The notes: generated by a model from the sequence alone, not told the origin. 64,000 nucleotides of DNA from Clavibacter sp. (GCA_003569145.1 BGOH01000002.1:62001-126000); one strand, 5' to 3'. Positions 19,415 to 28,385 are shown, numbered from the stretch's first letter. Numbers and translations are program-made.

Positions 19415-19891
19415 CTACTCTGCTAGTTGAGAGAGTACATCTTTATCACTTGCGCCAGCCAATCTTTCTCGCCCTCGATTAACTGCCTCTAGCGTCTTAT
19501 TTAAAATTACTTCAAGAGTTGCAAGACGAGAATCGATATAGGCATCAACTTCTTCACGTTCTTTTTCAACTTTTGAGTGAGCCTCATCAATTAATCTTGC
19601 AGACTCCTCCCTTGCAGCTGCAACAATTGCAGTCTGCTCAACCATTCGAGCAACTTCTTCTCTTGCATGAGCAATTAACTGCTCAGCGCTCTGTCTGCCC
19701 TCTTCAATTATTGTCTCTCTGCTTCCGAGGAGCTTCTGCGCATTTGAGAGATCCTTTGGTAGCGCTTGATTTATCTCCTCAAGCAGTTCCAACATCTCAC
19801 CTCGATGGACTACACAAGAAGCTGATAATGGAACTGAGCGTGCTTCATTAACCATAGTTATGGCAGATTGGAGTTTCTCTATTGCTTCCAT
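19415..19891 (-). CDS. Coiled-coil protein of the actinobacterial Rv2927c type
   Basis: Acidic, mostly helical protein of 158 residues: an N-terminal segment (1-50) followed by one long predicted coiled coil (about residues 55-140) rich in Glu, Ala and Arg, resembling DivIVA-like or ATP-synthase-b-like stalks. Function unknown. The gene is always near yceD and coaD in actinobacteria (Rv2927c in Mycobacterium), which supports orthology. It lies seven bases from yceD and one base from coaD, so is cotranscribed. Confidence 0.78.
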   Translation of the reverse strand: MEAIEKLQSAITMVNEARSVPLSASCVVHRGEMLELLEEINQALPKDLSNAQKLLGSRETIIEEGRQSAEQLIAHAREEVARMVEQTAIVAAAREESARLIDEAHSKVEKEREEVDAYIDSRLATLEVILNKTLEAVNRGRERLAGASDKDVLSQLAE

Positions 19892-19892
19892 G

Positions 19893-20402
19893 TTATGACC
19901 TTCCTGATTGCGAACTTGGCGAAGGAGAATCTTTTGCTTTCCTGATTAATTCACTTAAAACTCCAGCAGGAACCAGACTTGATACATCCCCGCCATAGCG
20001 GGCAATCTCTCTAACTAGAGATGATGAAAGGAAGGAATAGGCAGGTTTAGTTGCCATAAGAAGAGTGTCAACGCCCTTTAATTGCAGATTCATTTGGGCC
20101 ATCTGAAGTTCATAGTCAAAATCACTCACTGCGCGTAGCCCTTTAACAATCGCATCAACTTTATTCTCTCGACAGTAATCAACTAATAGACCACTCCACA
20201 TATCAACCTTTACATTCGGCAAATGCTTCACGCAATCTCTAGCTAGAACTATCCGCTCCTCTATCGTAAACAGAGAGCTCTTTGAGTTATTTACAAGAAC
20301 TGCAATTACAACCTCGTCAAATAAATGACTGGCACGCTCAATTACATCAAGGTGTCCATTAGTGATTGGGTCAAAGGATCCCGGGCATACCGCTTTCTTC
20401 AC
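19893..20402 (-). CDS. coaD: Phosphopantetheine adenylyltransferase
   Basis: Catalyses the penultimate step of coenzyme A synthesis, joining ATP to 4'-phosphopantetheine. The 169-residue nucleotidyltransferase shows CPGSFDPITNGHLDVIERA with the TxGH active site, KGLRAVSDFDYELQMAQMN, and SFLSSSLVREIA (the ISSTxVR-type loop). A Ser/Pro tail lengthens it slightly. Gene order rsmD-coaD is the bacterial norm. Confidence 0.97.
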   Translation of the reverse strand: MKKAVCPGSFDPITNGHLDVIERASHLFDEVVIAVLVNNSKSSLFTIEERIVLARDCVKHLPNVKVDMWSGLLVDYCRENKVDAIVKGLRAVSDFDYELQMAQMNLQLKGVDTLLMATKPAYSFLSSSLVREIARYGGDVSSLVPAGVLSELIRKAKDSPSPSSQSGRS

Positions 20403-20433
20403 GGGGCAACGCTAACACGAATTACTAAATACG

Positions 20434-21003
20434 CTATTGCCTAGGTTCGCCGTAGTAAATACTGGCTGCGCCATACTTTCGAACCTTCAACTCAGCTAAG
20501 CCCTGGGGCCATGAAAAGGGTTTGGTTTTTGAATCGCGCTCTACTGCAATTATTGAGGAACTCTTTAGAAATCCATTATTGACAAGTGATAACAATATTT
20601 TTTCAACATCACTATTTGGCAAGTCATACGGTGGATCAATGAAAACAATATCAAAAGCCAAATCAGCGCCTTTATCCAAATACTTTCCAGCAGACATTGT
20701 TATGACTGAGGCGGAACCAATGCCAGGAATTTTTTCAAGCAATTCAAAATTACTACGTGTTACCGAAGTTGCTTTCTCTTCATTATCAACTGCAACTACC
20801 ACCCCAGCGCCACGTGAGAGCGCTTCACAAGAAACTGCTCCTGAACCGCAGTAGAGGTCAAGAAAGTTTGCATCACTAAGAGAACCAAATTCAGATTCAA
20901 GAGTGGAGAATAGGGCTTCTCTTGCACGATCAGAGGTTGGACGAACTTGGGAGATTGGTGAATTTATATTTCTTCCCTTTGCAAGGCCGGCAATAATTCT
21001 CAT
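20434..21003 (-). CDS. rsmD: 16S rRNA (guanine966-N2)-methyltransferase RsmD
   Basis: SAM-dependent methyltransferase acting on the assembled 30S precursor. In 189 residues the motifs are RIIAGLAKGR near the start, FLDLYCGSGAVSCEALSRGA (motif I) and DIVFIDPPYDLP (NPPY-type catalytic motif IV). Its ATG directly abuts the recG stop; coaD follows about 30 bases downstream. Confidence 0.96.
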   Translation of the reverse strand: MRIIAGLAKGRNINSPISQVRPTSDRAREALFSTLESEFGSLSDANFLDLYCGSGAVSCEALSRGAGVVVAVDNEEKATSVTRSNFELLEKIPGIGSASVITMSAGKYLDKGADLAFDIVFIDPPYDLPNSDVEKILLSLVNNGFLKSSSIIAVERDSKTKPFSWPQGLAELKVRKYGAASIYYGEPRQ

Positions 21004-23223
21004 TTAGCGTTTCTCCAAATAGGCAGCTCGTTCTTCTTGTCTTAACTTTTCAACTGCTTGAGCAAGTTCTGGGTTTGCAGAAAGCGTTGGATCTTGACTG
21101 AGCAGATTCTCCGCTACCAGGCGCGCTTGAGCAATTAATTCCTCATCCCTAATAACTCTTAGAAGCCTTAAGTGTGATCTTGCTCCAGATTGAGCGCTTC
21201 CCAAGACATCACCCTCGCTACGCTCTTGTAAATCAAGGCGACTGAGTTCAAAACCATCAGTTGTTGCAGCAACTGCCTTTAACCTGGCCATTGCAGGTGA
21301 ATCCTCGCTAGCAGAAGTGACAAATAAACAGAGACCGGGAGAAACACCGCGGCCAATACGACCACGGAGCTGATGAAGTTGTGAAACACCAAATCTCTCC
21401 GCATTCATGATTATCATCATCGTGGCATTTGCAACATCAACGCCAACTTCAATCACAGTTGTAGTAACTAAAACATCTAACTCATGTCGTACAAAGGCTT
21501 GCATTACCGCCTCCTTCTCCTCGGAAGATAGGCGACCATGGAGCTTTCCCACTCTTAAATCTTTCATTACATCAGCTGTGAGCATGGGATAAAGCTCTTC
21601 AACTGAGCTCATAGCAAGCTTTAGCGAGGAGCTATCCTCATCATCTATTAGATTCTTTGCAAGAATTAATTCATCTGGCGTAAGCCCAAATCTCTGCAGA
21701 TCTGATTCATCATCTGCTGAAATTCTAGGAGCAACTACATAGACCTGATTTGAATTACCAACTTCCTCGCAAGCTCTCTGCCATGCTCGAGTTAGATGCT
21801 CTGGTTTGCTGGATTGTGAAACAACGTGAGAGGTGATGGGAGATCTACCAAGTGGCATGTCTTTAAGAGTTGATACATCTAAATCTCCAAAGATTGTCAT
21901 AGCCACAGTTCTTGGTATTGGAGTTGCAGTCATAACTAATACGTGAGCTGGTTCTCTAGCCTTATCTCGAAGCGCATCTCGCTGCTCGACACCAAATCGA
22001 TGTTGCTCATCAATGACAATAAGTCCAAGATCTTTGAAATTTACACTCTCGCCCAATAGTGCATGGGTTCCTATTGTTATTCCTGCTTGACCAGATGAAA
22101 TTGCTGAAAGCACTTCTCGTCGCTGCGCAGCTGGAGTGGATCCAGTTAGAAGACGAACCTGTATGCCACTTTGATTCCCGCCTATCATTCCTGCCTCAGC
22201 TAAATCTTTAAGTAGTGATAAAAAGTTTCGATAGTGCTGCTGGGCTAATACTTCAGTGGGCGCGAGAAGAGCCGCCTGTCCGCCAGAATCAACGACTGCG
22301 AGCATTGCACGTAGCGCAATGATAGTTTTTCCAGAACCTACATCTCCTTGCAAGAGACGATACATCGGATGATCGCTAGAGAGATCCTTAACTATCTCGC
22401 TCCATACTTGCCTCTGTCCTGCTGTTAATTCAAAGGGAAGTCGCTTATCAAAAGCAGCCAATACTCCATCGTTTCTTGGTGCGCGTGATGTTGTCTTCGC
22501 CGCTCTCACTTCATATCTTCGCAAGACTAAAAATAACTGCATTAAAAGCGCCTCATCAAAGGTCAGGCGCTGCCGCGCCAACTCAGCGCTCTCAGCGCTA
22601 TCTGGCTGATGAACCTGCCTAAAGGCCTCGGAAATCTTTGGATAATTAAATTCAAATAGTAATTCTTGCGGTAAATACTCTGTGATTTCATCAAGTCCAT
22701 CAAGTGCTAAGCGAACACACTTAGCAATTTTCCATGAGGGCATCTTTGCTGTTGCTGGATATACCGGAAGAAACTTTCCAGCAAAATCACCAATTGCCTG
22801 GTCCACATCATCGCCTTCAGGAATAAGTAAGTAATCTGGATGAGCTAGCTGACGTTTTCCTTTAAACAATCCAACTTTTCCAGCAAACAAACCCTGTCTT
22901 CCTGGGCGCAATTCTTTCTCGCGCCAAGCTTGATTAAAGAAAGTTAACGTTAATTTTGCTCGTCCATCAGTTACGACAGTTTCAAGAATTGCGCTCTTCC
23001 TGCCTGGAATTCTTTTGACTTTGCTACTTTCAACCTTGGCAAAGATTGTTACCTCCTCGCCTTCAATCAAGCTTTCAATATCGGTAAGTTCGCCGCGAAT
23101 GACATATCGTCTGGGATAGTGACGCAGGAGATCTGAGATAGTTTTAAGACCTAAATTCTCATCCAATACCTCGGCTGTTCTATCACCAAGTATTGATAGC
23201 AGTGATGAATCCAGACTTGCCAT
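21004..23223 (-). CDS. recG: ATP-dependent DNA helicase RecG
   Basis: Branch-migrating helicase that rescues stalled forks and unwinds Holliday junctions and R-loops. The 739-residue protein has an N-terminal wedge (OB-fold) domain, the P-loop GDVGSGKTIIALRA (about residue 292), DEQH box VIDEQHRFGVEQR, and motif VI LHQLRGRIGRG. Complete, with an ATG at 23221-23223. Divergent from rpmB, with a 169-base shared upstream region. Confidence 0.97.
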   Translation of the reverse strand: MASLDSSLLSILGDRTAEVLDENLGLKTISDLLRHYPRRYVIRGELTDIESLIEGEEVTIFAKVESSKVKRIPGRKSAILETVVTDGRAKLTLTFFNQAWREKELRPGRQGLFAGKVGLFKGKRQLAHPDYLLIPEGDDVDQAIGDFAGKFLPVYPATAKMPSWKIAKCVRLALDGLDEITEYLPQELLFEFNYPKISEAFRQVHQPDSAESAELARQRLTFDEALLMQLFLVLRRYEVRAAKTTSRAPRNDGVLAAFDKRLPFELTAGQRQVWSEIVKDLSSDHPMYRLLQGDVGSGKTIIALRAMLAVVDSGGQAALLAPTEVLAQQHYRNFLSLLKDLAEAGMIGGNQSGIQVRLLTGSTPAAQRREVLSAISSGQAGITIGTHALLGESVNFKDLGLIVIDEQHRFGVEQRDALRDKAREPAHVLVMTATPIPRTVAMTIFGDLDVSTLKDMPLGRSPITSHVVSQSSKPEHLTRAWQRACEEVGNSNQVYVVAPRISADDESDLQRFGLTPDELILAKNLIDDEDSSSLKLAMSSVEELYPMLTADVMKDLRVGKLHGRLSSEEKEAVMQAFVRHELDVLVTTTVIEVGVDVANATMMIIMNAERFGVSQLHQLRGRIGRGVSPGLCLFVTSASEDSPAMARLKAVAATTDGFELSRLDLQERSEGDVLGSAQSGARSHLRLLRVIRDEELIAQARLVAENLLSQDPTLSANPELAQAVEKLRQEERAAYLEKR

Positions 23224-23392
23224 GCTTCATTCTCTCAGGTGGCGGTGATAAGCCTTAGGCGCGCTCTGCTCGCCAAGTCGGGAAATTTCTCGCATAGATT
23301 GGGCGGTAATTGGCGAAAGTAGCGCCTTTGCGGCTAATCTTGCGCCCGCAACTAACCAAGCTCAATCAAGGGCAAATTCAAGGAGTAGTAAC

Positions 23393-23578
23393 GTGGCAGC
23401 TGTATGCGATATCTGTGGCAAGGGACCAAGCTTTGGTAACAATGTCTCTCACTCAAAGCGCCGTACTCGCCGTCGTTGGAATCCAAATATTCAAAGAGTT
23501 CGCACTCTCATAAACGGTTATTCCAAGCGCAAGAACGTCTGCACCTCCTGCCTCAAGGCTGGAAAAGTTCTCCGCTAA
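23393..23578 (+). CDS. rpmB: 50S ribosomal protein bL28
   Basis: Protein of 61 residues with a zinc-ribbon type layout, CDICGKGP near the start and CTSC near the end, matching the zinc-containing form of bL28. The GTG start at 23393 has AAGGAG about eight bases upstream. One of the few plus-strand genes; recG is divergent and thiL convergent. The 169 bases upstream contain no other gene; a -10-like TAATCT near 23336 is only a weak promoter candidate. Confidence 0.95.
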   Translation: MAAVCDICGKGPSFGNNVSHSKRRTRRRWNPNIQRVRTLINGYSKRKNVCTSCLKAGKVLR

Positions 23579-23588
23579 TTGATTTGGC

Positions 23589-24519
23589 CTACCAACTATG
23601 TTGGTATCCACCGGAAGTCTTAGTTTTAACTCCATCTAGATAAATTCCATCACCTTTTATTACCTGCCCGATTTCAAGAAATCCAAAATCTTGAGCATCA
23701 CTAGTGGCAAGAAGTAAGTGATCTTCTCCCCCATATAAAGCGCTTTCAAGGGCGCTCTCTCTAGATCCGCTCGCACTTTCAAGTTCGCTAAATTCTGGAG
23801 CATTAATTAGCGCTTCAACTCTTATATCTATTCCAACTCCGCTTGCTGTCGCAATGCGAGATGCATCAATGACAAGTCCATCACTAGTATCTATTGCAGA
23901 TGATAAGTACTCATAACTCTTTCGATATTTCTCGTAATCTAAATCAGGTGCGAGATGAGCCATGCGAGCCCTATTTGCTGCAGGGCTCTGATTATCACTT
24001 GAACTCTTTAAGCAGCGAGAGACCGGCTTGCGAAAATCCTGGAAGATTTGAAATAAAGAGTCTTTCTCCAACTTTTGCCCCACTTCGAAGTATTGGTCTT
24101 TTAACTCTTCCAATTGCGCTAATGGAGATTACAACTTCATTTGATCTACTTAAGTCTCCGCCAATTACTTTAACGCCCACTCTTTGGCACTCGGTTTTAA
24201 TGCCCTTAGCTAACTCAAGAACCTGGCCTGAAAAACTTGGAGGAAATGCTAAAGCGACTAAGAAGTATTCTGGCCAGCCGCCCATAGCGCAGATATCTGC
24301 CAAGTTTGCAGCGCTAACTTTTCGGCCAACTTGCATAGCGCTACTCCAGGCAAAGTTAAAGTGAATTCCCTCAACTGCCATATCGCTAGCAAGTACGGTG
24401 AGTTCGCTTCGCGGGCCAAGAACTGCGCCATCATCGCCATTTCCAACGATCAGAGCTGAATCGCTCTGGCCATAATCAAAGATGGCGCGCACATTCTTTA
24501 GTACTTCATCTTCGCGCAA
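23589..24519 (-). CDS. thiL: Thiamine-monophosphate kinase ThiL, frameshifted in the middle
   Basis: Phosphorylates thiamine monophosphate to the active cofactor TPP. The first half (GNGDDGAVL, ASDMAVEGIHF, ANLADICAMGG, GGDLSRSNE) is in the frame of the ATG at 24519 and ends at a TGA at 23995-23997. The second half (IDTSDGLVIDASR, YGGEDHLLLATS) is in another frame. The two meet at the AAA run 24007-24009 (TTT on the plus strand): with one A fewer the protein reads SLLKSSSDNQ and continues for 309 residues, a normal length. All catalytic regions are present, so this is probably a one-base insertion error. No other thiamine genes are near. Confidence 0.92.
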
Positions 24520-24550
24520 GGCCTACTCCCTTAAGAATTAATACTTACGC

Positions 24551-24574
24551 AGGTTAGCCTAAATGCGCTAACCT
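24551..24574. repeat. Inverted repeat resembling a DtxR/IdeR iron box
   Basis: AGGTTAGC (24551-24558) and GCTAACCT (24567-24574) form a perfect 8-base inverted repeat with an 8-base spacer between the divergent thiL and Lrp-domain genes. Within it, AGGTTAGCCTAA matches twelve consecutive positions of the 19-base DtxR/IdeR operator consensus, but the right half of that consensus is not conserved. A second, weaker repeat TCTCAC/GTGAGA lies at 24574-24597. Operator function is an inference. Confidence 0.4.
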
Positions 24575-24660
24575 CTCACCACATAACAAGTGTGAGATAG
24601 AGAGTGGGCAGTCCAACGGGGCGACTCAGGCTAATATCTTCATTAAAAGGATGGTTAACA

Positions 24661-24897
24661 ATGTCGATCCAGGCATATATCTTGATTCAGACTGAAGTAG
24701 GCAAGGCAGCCAGCGTAACTAAGGCCGTTAATGCCATAGCTGGAGTAACTATTGCCGAGAGCGTCACCGGCCCTTATGACGTAATCATGAGAGCTGAAGC
24801 ATCAAGTATGGAGGATTTGGGAAGAAGCGTTCTTGCAAAAGTTCAGGCAGTTCCTGGAATTACTAGAACACTTACCTGCCCGGTTGCAGTACTTTAA
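24661..24897 (+). CDS. Stand-alone Lrp/AsnC effector-binding (RAM) domain protein
   Basis: Protein of 78 residues consisting only of the ligand-binding RAM domain of Lrp/AsnC regulators (AYILIQTEVGKAASVTKAV, then GPYDVIMRAEA). The DNA-binding helix-turn-helix is missing. Such small proteins are common in actinobacteria and may bind amino acids or form mixed oligomers with full Lrp proteins; the function is unproven. The ATG at 24661 has AAAAGGA about ten bases upstream. The frame is open further upstream, but those residues (from 24604) do not look like the family. Convergent with ddl. Confidence 0.88.
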   Translation: MSIQAYILIQTEVGKAASVTKAVNAIAGVTIAESVTGPYDVIMRAEASSMEDLGRSVLAKVQAVPGITRTLTCPVAVL

Positions 24898-24905
24898 AGA
24901 ACTTC

Positions 24906-25973
24906 CTAGCGAATTACGTTTTTCTTTCTACTTAATGCGCTCTCAAGCAAAATTGTGATTATCTGGCTATAGCTCTTGCCTGTTTTCTGCCAGAGCGCTG
25001 GAAAAACTGAAGTTGGAGTAAATCCTGGCATTGTATTTAGCTCATTGATAATAATCTGATTATCCTCACTTAAGAAGAAATCCACTCTTGCCAGCCCTTC
25101 ACAGCCAAGAGCTTCAAAGGCAGTAATGGCTGCTTGGCTTATAGCGCTAGCAATTGACTCTGGAAGATTTGCTGGAATATCAAAGGTAGTTGAGCCATCA
25201 ATGTATTTGGCATCAAAGTCATAAAACTCATGGGGCGGATGAACTCTTACCTCACCCAAAACAGATGCTGTTGCAACTGAATCGATCTGGAGCACTGCGC
25301 ACTCGATCTCTCGACCAACCACAGCTGCTTCAACTAAAACTCTAGGGTCATAATTGAAAGCATCTTCAAGTGCTGCGCTTATCGCCGACTCATCTTTTAC
25401 TTTTGAAGTTCCCCGACTAGAACCACTTCGAGCAGGCTTGATAAAGATTGGAAAACCTAGCGCTCTAATCTTTGCGATCTCAAGGTCTTTTGACTTATTC
25501 CAATTATCTTTATGAATCGTAATTCCATCGGCAACTTTTAGGCCAAAGTCTGCATAAATTGGCTTAGCAAAACTCTTATCCATAGCAACAGCTGAAGCTA
25601 AAACTCCAGAACCGACATAAGCAATTCCCGCCATCTCAAATAACCCTTGAATCGTTCCATCTTCGCCATATGCCCCGTGTAGAAGTGGAAAGACCAGATC
25701 AATTCCTAAGTCATTGCCTTTACTATCTTTAATACCATGAACATCAACTACTAACTTCTCGCCCTGTTCTGGAACATAGGAGAGTCCATCGCTTCCCTTT
25801 TTAAAGTCACTTTCGCGCATATCAATCCAGGTGCCGCTTTGGGTGATGCCAATTAGTATTGGTTCAAACTTTGACTTATCAATTGCAGCTAATACGCCAC
25901 TTGCCGAAATACAAGAGATGGGATGCTCGCTGCTTTGCCCGCCTGCGACTATTGCCACGCGTATTTTCTTCAT
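24906..25973 (-). CDS. ddl: D-alanine--D-alanine ligase
   Basis: ATP-grasp enzyme making the D-Ala-D-Ala dipeptide for peptidoglycan, 355 residues. Signatures: VAGGQSSEHPISCISASGV, HGAYGEDGTIQGLFEMAGI, the ATP-binding FPIFIKPARSGSSRGTSKV and INELNTMPGFTPTSVFP at the C-terminus. The start overlaps the gpsA stop (ATGA); plsC-gpsA-ddl form one operon for envelope precursors. Confidence 0.97.
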   Translation of the reverse strand: MKKIRVAIVAGGQSSEHPISCISASGVLAAIDKSKFEPILIGITQSGTWIDMRESDFKKGSDGLSYVPEQGEKLVVDVHGIKDSKGNDLGIDLVFPLLHGAYGEDGTIQGLFEMAGIAYVGSGVLASAVAMDKSFAKPIYADFGLKVADGITIHKDNWNKSKDLEIAKIRALGFPIFIKPARSGSSRGTSKVKDESAISAALEDAFNYDPRVLVEAAVVGREIECAVLQIDSVATASVLGEVRVHPPHEFYDFDAKYIDGSTTFDIPANLPESIASAISQAAITAFEALGCEGLARVDFFLSEDNQIIINELNTMPGFTPTSVFPALWQKTGKSYSQIITILLESALSRKKNVIR

Positions 25974-26974
25974 ACGTGATCAATCTCCGCTCCGGTTTGA
26001 ATCTTCATTAAGTTAAGAAACGCCTGCTGCGGGCTAATCTTACTTGTAACCACATCGCAGACAGCTTCCATGATCGGGGCTTCCACTCCGACTAGATGAG
26101 CAAGCTCAACAAGAGCCTGGGCAGTAGTTAACCCCTCTGCAGTTGATGAGATCGCTTTCTGGGCTTGCTGCACTGAACCACTTCTTCCTAAAGCTTCACC
26201 GAATGTGCGATTACGAGATAGCGGTGATCCGCATGTGGCTAAGAGATCGCCAACTCCTGCAAGTCCAACAAAGGTAAGTGGCTGCGCTCCTCTAGCAATA
26301 GCTAGGCGCGTTAGCTCATTTAATCCTCTAGTGATAACAAGTGCTTGAGTATTTTCGCCAAATCCCATTCCAATTGACATACCAACTGCAATTGCAATTA
26401 CGTTTTTAGTAGCGCTTGCTAATTCACAGCCAATAACATCATTTGAGGTATAGACACGAAAATATGGCGCATTAAAAGCTTTGGCCACTAAATCTGCCAA
26501 TTGCTGATTTGTAGATGCAGCAACCGCTCCTGCGGGCTGTCTTAAAATAACTTCGCGAGCCAGATTGGGCCCAGTTAGCACGGCGATACTTGATTCATCT
26601 CTTCCCAAAACTTGGCAGATAACCTCGCTCATACGAAGTTGAGTTGAGATCTCAATGCCTTTAAGCGTTGAAACAATTGGAATATCAGGGCCAATTAGGC
26701 CTTTCCAAAGCTCCAAATTTTGCCTCAGAGATTGCGAAGGGATGGCAAGAACAAGAAGTTGGGCCCCATCTAAAGCCTCCTTGATTTCAGATGTGGCATA
26801 AATCGCCTCAGGCAAGAGATGCTCACCGAGTGCGCTCTGATTTTGATGTTTTGAATTAATTTCAGCTACTACTTCTTTATTTCTTCCCCAGATAATTACT
26901 TCGTTTCCAGCATCGATTAGAACTTGGGCTAGCGTGCTTCCCCATTGACCGGAGCCAAGAACTGCAATCTTCAC
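25970..26974 (-). CDS. gpsA: Glycerol-3-phosphate dehydrogenase [NAD(P)+]
   Basis: Makes sn-glycerol-3-phosphate from dihydroxyacetone phosphate, the backbone for phospholipids. The 334-residue protein starts with the Rossmann motif AVLGSGQWGSTLAQVL and carries the catalytic KNVIAIAVG (Lys) and GLAGVGDLLATCGSPLSRNR signatures. GTG start at 26972-26974 overlaps the plsC stop as GTGA; its own stop overlaps ddl. GpsA feeding the PlsC acyltransferase explains the pairing. Confidence 0.97.
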   Translation of the reverse strand: MKIAVLGSGQWGSTLAQVLIDAGNEVIIWGRNKEVVAEINSKHQNQSALGEHLLPEAIYATSEIKEALDGAQLLVLAIPSQSLRQNLELWKGLIGPDIPIVSTLKGIEISTQLRMSEVICQVLGRDESSIAVLTGPNLAREVILRQPAGAVAASTNQQLADLVAKAFNAPYFRVYTSNDVIGCELASATKNVIAIAVGMSIGMGFGENTQALVITRGLNELTRLAIARGAQPLTFVGLAGVGDLLATCGSPLSRNRTFGEALGRSGSVQQAQKAISSTAEGLTTAQALVELAHLVGVEAPIMEAVCDVVTSKISPQQAFLNLMKIQTGAEIDHV

Positions 26975-27767
26975 TTGCTCTTAGCCTTCTTTGCTTTCTT
27001 GAAATTGCCAATCCTTGGAAGATCTGAGTTTTTAGGATCAAAGCGAATTGCAGGAGCTTTCTGCCCCCTTAATATTTCAAGTAGTTCAGTTATCCGATCC
27101 ATTATGTGATCTGCTGCTTGCTCTACTGCCTCTAAATCATCACTTTTTCCCTGCCAGGGGGAGAGATCAACTGCAGGCCCCATAAGAATTGAAACTTTAC
27201 TTCGAGGAAAGAGCCTTAATCTTTTGCTATATGGCGGCAAAACTTTCTCTGGCCCCCATGATGCGCATGGAATTACAGGAGCTCCAGTAATGAGTGCAAG
27301 ACGAGCAACTCCAGTCTTAGCTTTCATTGGCCATAAATTCTCATCGCGAGTTAGCGTTCCTTCAGGATAAACGCCAAGAAGGTGTCCTGCCTTTAGAACT
27401 GCAATGGCATGCTCTAAACCTTTAACCGCATCTTTTGATTCACGACTTACTGGAATCTGTCCTGCTCCCCTAATAACTCTGCCAATAATGGGAATGCGAA
27501 AGACTGATTCTTTTCCAAGGTATCTCGGGGCTCGCCGTTGTTATAGAGAAAGTGAGTGAAGGTAAGTGGATCAACATATGAGAGATGATTACAAACAACT
27601 ATTGCTGCCCCGCTCTTTGGTAGATGCTGGGCGCCTTTCCAATCCTTTTTAATGATTAAGTTAAGTATTGGCTTTAAAACCGCTGCTCCAAAGCGAAACC
27701 AGGGATTAACCCCTAGCGGATCTCCTTGAGGCGGAAGATAAGAAATCTCAGGGCGCACAACGCTCAT
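26971..27767 (-). CDS. plsC: 1-acyl-sn-glycerol-3-phosphate acyltransferase (PlsC family), frameshifted
   Basis: Membrane-associated acyltransferase of phosphatidate synthesis. The N-terminal part (from the ATG at 27767) contains the catalytic CNHLSYVDPLTF (HX4D), and the part after the break contains YPEGTLTRDE and VPVIPCASWG-type motif IV. The frame is lost at the GGGG run 27527-27530; a fifth C on the coding strand restores GEPPRYLGKESVFRIP and a 265-residue protein. A hydrophilic Lys-rich tail ends at 26971, overlapping the gpsA GTG. As with the other broken genes both halves are well conserved, so a sequence error is likely. Confidence 0.9.
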
Positions 27768-27783
27768 GGCTCTAGCCTAGGAT

Positions 27784-27823
27784 AGAAAAAAATAAAGGCC
27801 ACACCCTTAGGCGTGGCCTTTAT
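27784..27823 (-). terminator. Rho-independent terminator of the HU gene
   Basis: Eleven-base stem ATAAAGGCCAC (27792-27802) with GTGGCCTTTAT (27813-27823) and a 10-base loop, followed on the minus strand by a run of seven T (27785-27791). It begins 13 bases after the HU stop. Confidence 0.88.
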
Positions 27824-27835
27824 CAGAAAAGATAC

Positions 27836-28237
27836 TTATCTCCTCTTGCCCTTCTTCTTTGCGACTTTCTTCTTCGCAACCTTCTTAGCGGCCTTCTTTA
27901 CTGCCTTCTTAGCCACTGGCTTTACTACTGGAGCTGGCTTTGGAGCTGGCGCTAATTTACGAGCTCCAGCAACAATCTCCTTGAGGGCCTTTGCAGGAAG
28001 GAAACGAACCTTCTTGCTTGCCTTAATTTGGATCGTTTCGCCGGTGAAAGGATTGCGTCCCTTACGAGCTTTGCGATCTACTTTCTTAAACTTACCAAAG
28101 TCGTTGATGGTGACATCTTCGCCTCTGTGAATGTTGCGCACGATTGAATCGAAGACGATTTCAACAGCGTGTGCCGCCTCTTTCTTGCTTCCGTTGAAGT
28201 GAGGAGCCAACGAAGCAATGAACTGGGTCTTGTTCAT
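27836..28237 (-). CDS. hup: DNA-binding protein HU with Lys/Ala-rich tail (HupB type)
   Basis: Nucleoid protein of 133 residues. Residues 1-90 are a normal HU fold (MNKTQFIASLAPHFNGSKKE, GKFKKVDRKARKGRNPFTGE with the DNA-intercalating Pro). The rest is a tail of KKAVKKAAKKVAKKK units like the histone-H1-like extension of mycobacterial HupB, which bridges DNA. Highly expressed housekeeping gene with its own strong terminator and a hairpin in the leader. Position between plsC and leuD agrees with other actinobacteria. Confidence 0.95.
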   Translation of the reverse strand: MNKTQFIASLAPHFNGSKKEAAHAVEIVFDSIVRNIHRGEDVTINDFGKFKKVDRKARKGRNPFTGETIQIKASKKVRFLPAKALKEIVAGARKLAPAPKPAPVVKPVAKKAVKKAAKKVAKKKVAKKKGKRR

Positions 28238-28261
28238 TTAATCCCCTTATTTACGCGTGAA

Positions 28262-28279
28262 GTTAAGCTTTTGCTTAAC
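28262..28279 (-). promoter_or_regulatory. Hairpin in the leader of the HU gene
   Basis: A perfect 7-base inverted repeat GTTAAGC (28262-28268) / GCTTAAC (28273-28279) with a TTTT loop lies 25 bases upstream of the HU start codon. It is not followed by a T run toward HU, so it is not a terminator in that direction. It could be an operator or an mRNA-stabilising leader hairpin. Confidence 0.35.
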
Positions 28280-28385
28280 CTGTTGATTAATTTACGCAAG
28301 AAAATCAAGGTTTTCGCGCAATAGCATCGGTGTGTCGCAATAAATTAATTGCTGGTAATGGTGAAAAAACGCAATTTTTATGTGT

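Noticed and set aside
27813-28130. 105-residue Phe/Ala-rich plus-strand ORF
   Set aside because: Antisense of the Lys/Ala repeat tail of HU; membrane-like composition is only the complement of AAG/GCC codons.
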